From Demequinaceae bacterium UBA4004 (lineage in GTDB: Bacteria > Actinomycetota > Actinomycetes > Actinomycetales > Demequinaceae), in NCBI GenBank assembly GCA_002384765.1, contig DGBM01000227.1:1-5765 (forward strand): 5,765 nucleotides of DNA, read 5' to 3'. Below are positions 4,633 to 5,765 of this stretch, piece by piece. Position 1 is the stretch's first letter; each line of letters starts with the position of its first letter. Under the pieces are notes generated by a model that saw only the letters and a list, made by a program, of their open reading frames with translations, had not been told where the DNA came from and made no database searches. Both the position numbers and the translations under genes were made by a program.

Positions 4633-5765
4633 ATGTACCTCACTCAAGCCATTCATCGCAACGCTCAGCAGCAGCCCGACGAGCCGTGCACGATCTTCGG
4701 CGATCGAGTGCGCAGCCATTCCGAGTCCCTCGACCGGATCTCGCGCGCCGCGGCCGGACTCAAGGGGCTGGACGTCAAGCCAGATGACATGGTCGCGATC
4801 CTGTCGCTGAACTCCGACTACTACTTCGAGATCCTGATGGCGATCGCCTGGGCGGACGCGACATTCGTACCGGTCAACGTGCGTTGGAGCGTTGCCGAGA
4901 TCGCCTACTCGCTCGATGAGGCCGAGGCCGAGGTGATGCTCGTCGACGCGACCTTCGCACCCTTGGCCGGCGAGCTGTTGAAGACGTGCAAGACGCTGCG
5001 CACGATCGTCTATTGCGGCGACGATGACCTACCAGCTGGGATCGAGCTCGACTATCGCGCGCTGATCGACGACAACGAGCCCGTCGCCGACGCCCATCGT
5101 CGCGGAGACTCGCTCGCAGCGCTGTTCTATACCGGCGGCACGACGGGCGCTCCCAAGGGAGTCATGCTCAGCCACCGCAACCTGCTGACCTCGGCTATCG
5201 GTGCGGCCGCTGATCGCTGGCTGCCCCCACATGGTCGGCTGCTGCACGTCGCGCCGATGTTCCACCTCGCCGACCTCGCGTGCGTGATCGGTCAGACGGT
5301 TCTCGGCGGGACGCACGTCATGGTGCCGGCGTTCGAGGCCGGCGCCGTGCTGGAGACGATCAGCAAGCATCAGGTCTCGGCGGCGCTGCTCATCCCGACC
5401 ATGCTGCAGTGGCTTGTCGACGACCCACGAGTCAGCGATTATGACCTGTCGTGCGTCAGCAATATCGCGTACGGCGCTTCGCCGCTGAACGAGGCCGTGT
5501 TCCAACGCTCCCGCAAGGTCTTCCCGAACGCCGAGTACACCCAGGCCTACGGAATGACGGAGGTTTCGCCGATCGCGACCCTGCTGACGATCGAGGACCA
5601 TCACAATCCCGACGTACTGCGCTCGGCGGGGCGGGCGGCGTCCCACTCGCTAGTGAAGATTGTCGGTCCCGACGACAGCGAGCTTCCGCGCGGTGAGATC
5701 GGCGAGATCGTGGTCAGCGGTGACCACGTGATGCTGGGCTACTGGAAGAAGCCGGCCGAGACTGC
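4633..5765 (+). CDS. Acyl-CoA synthetase (AMP-forming, fatty-acid-CoA ligase type), 3' end outside window
   Basis: The frame opens with MYLTQAIHRNAQQQPDEP, a typical N-terminus for actinobacterial FadD-like ligases, and runs off the right edge after 377 full codons of an expected 500 or so. It belongs to the ANL adenylate-forming superfamily, which activates a carboxylic acid with ATP to an acyl-AMP and then to the CoA thioester. Visible core motifs are A3, the phosphate-binding loop YTGGTTGAPKG (residues 166-176, Lys175), PMFHLAD (208-214), YGASPL (280-285), A5 QAYGMTE (304-310) and GEIVVSGDHVMLGYW (357-371). The usual Ser of YTSGTTG is Gly here. The A7/A8 hinge and the A10 catalytic lysine lie beyond the window. 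It is preceded by AGGAG and lies 42 nt behind the thiolase. Substrate chain length or ring type cannot be judged. No signal peptide or membrane segment is seen, so it is probably cytosolic or peripheral. Confidence 0.92.
   Translation, partial: MYLTQAIHRNAQQQPDEPCTIFGDRVRSHSESLDRISRAAAGLKGLDVKPDDMVAILSLNSDYYFEILMAIAWADATFVPVNVRWSVAEIAYSLDEAEAEVMLVDATFAPLAGELLKTCKTLRTIVYCGDDDLPAGIELDYRALIDDNEPVADAHRRGDSLAALFYTGGTTGAPKGVMLSHRNLLTSAIGAAADRWLPPHGRLLHVAPMFHLADLACVIGQTVLGGTHVMVPAFEAGAVLETISKHQVSAALLIPTMLQWLVDDPRVSDYDLSCVSNIAYGASPLNEAVFQRSRKVFPNAEYTQAYGMTEVSPIATLLTIEDHHNPDVLRSAGRAASHSLVKIVGPDDSELPRGEIGEIVVSGDHVMLGYWKKPAET

Noticed and set aside
5029..5646. A 205-codon minus-strand frame opposite the acyl-CoA synthetase
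   Set aside because: It is antisense to clear ligase motifs, has no recognisable domain and no ribosome binding site of note.

Overview
The window is GC-rich DNA of actinobacterial character. Codon third positions are almost all G or C, and a DUF4395 membrane protein and a DUF1697 protein sit beside lipid/CoA catabolic genes (SCP-x-type thiolase, acyl-CoA ligase, MftD-like FMN dehydrogenase, zinc alcohol dehydrogenase remnant). This combination fits a metabolically versatile actinobacterium such as a Mycobacterium/Rhodococcus/Nocardioides relative. The genus cannot be fixed from the sequence.

Layout, left to right. (1) Positions 3-389 (+) hold the 3' part of a DUF4395 integral membrane protein with two CxxC motifs. 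(2) Positions 479-994 (+) hold a complete DUF1697 protein of unknown function. (3) A GC-rich hairpin at 1055-1081 lies between the converging genes and probably ends the minus-strand transcript. (4) Positions 1118-2371 (-) hold a complete FMN-dependent alpha-hydroxy-acid-dehydrogenase-family enzyme. It has a plausible -35/-10 promoter at 2457-2485, inside an AT-rich island with GTTGAA/TTCAAC half-sites. (5) Positions 2595-3250 (+) hold a decayed zinc-dependent alcohol dehydrogenase: no recognisable intact N-terminus, an in-frame TAG, a missing middle and a frame change. (6) Positions 3406-4590 (+) hold a complete SCP-x-type thiolase ('lipid-transfer protein'). After a 42-nt gap comes (7), an acyl-CoA synthetase starting at 4633 and cut by the window end.

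The thiolase and CoA ligase look like the start of a catabolic operon: the ligase would activate a carboxylic acid as its CoA thioester, and the thiolase would cleave a 3-ketoacyl-CoA made further down the pathway. The divergent FMN enzyme and the dead alcohol dehydrogenase suggest the locus once handled oxidation of an alcohol/hydroxy compound feeding into that CoA pathway. The actual substrate is not evident. No RNA gene, CRISPR array, insertion sequence or clear novel system was seen. The points most worth following up are the altered substrate-anchoring residues of the FMN enzyme, the pseudogene, and the compact promoter/operator island.
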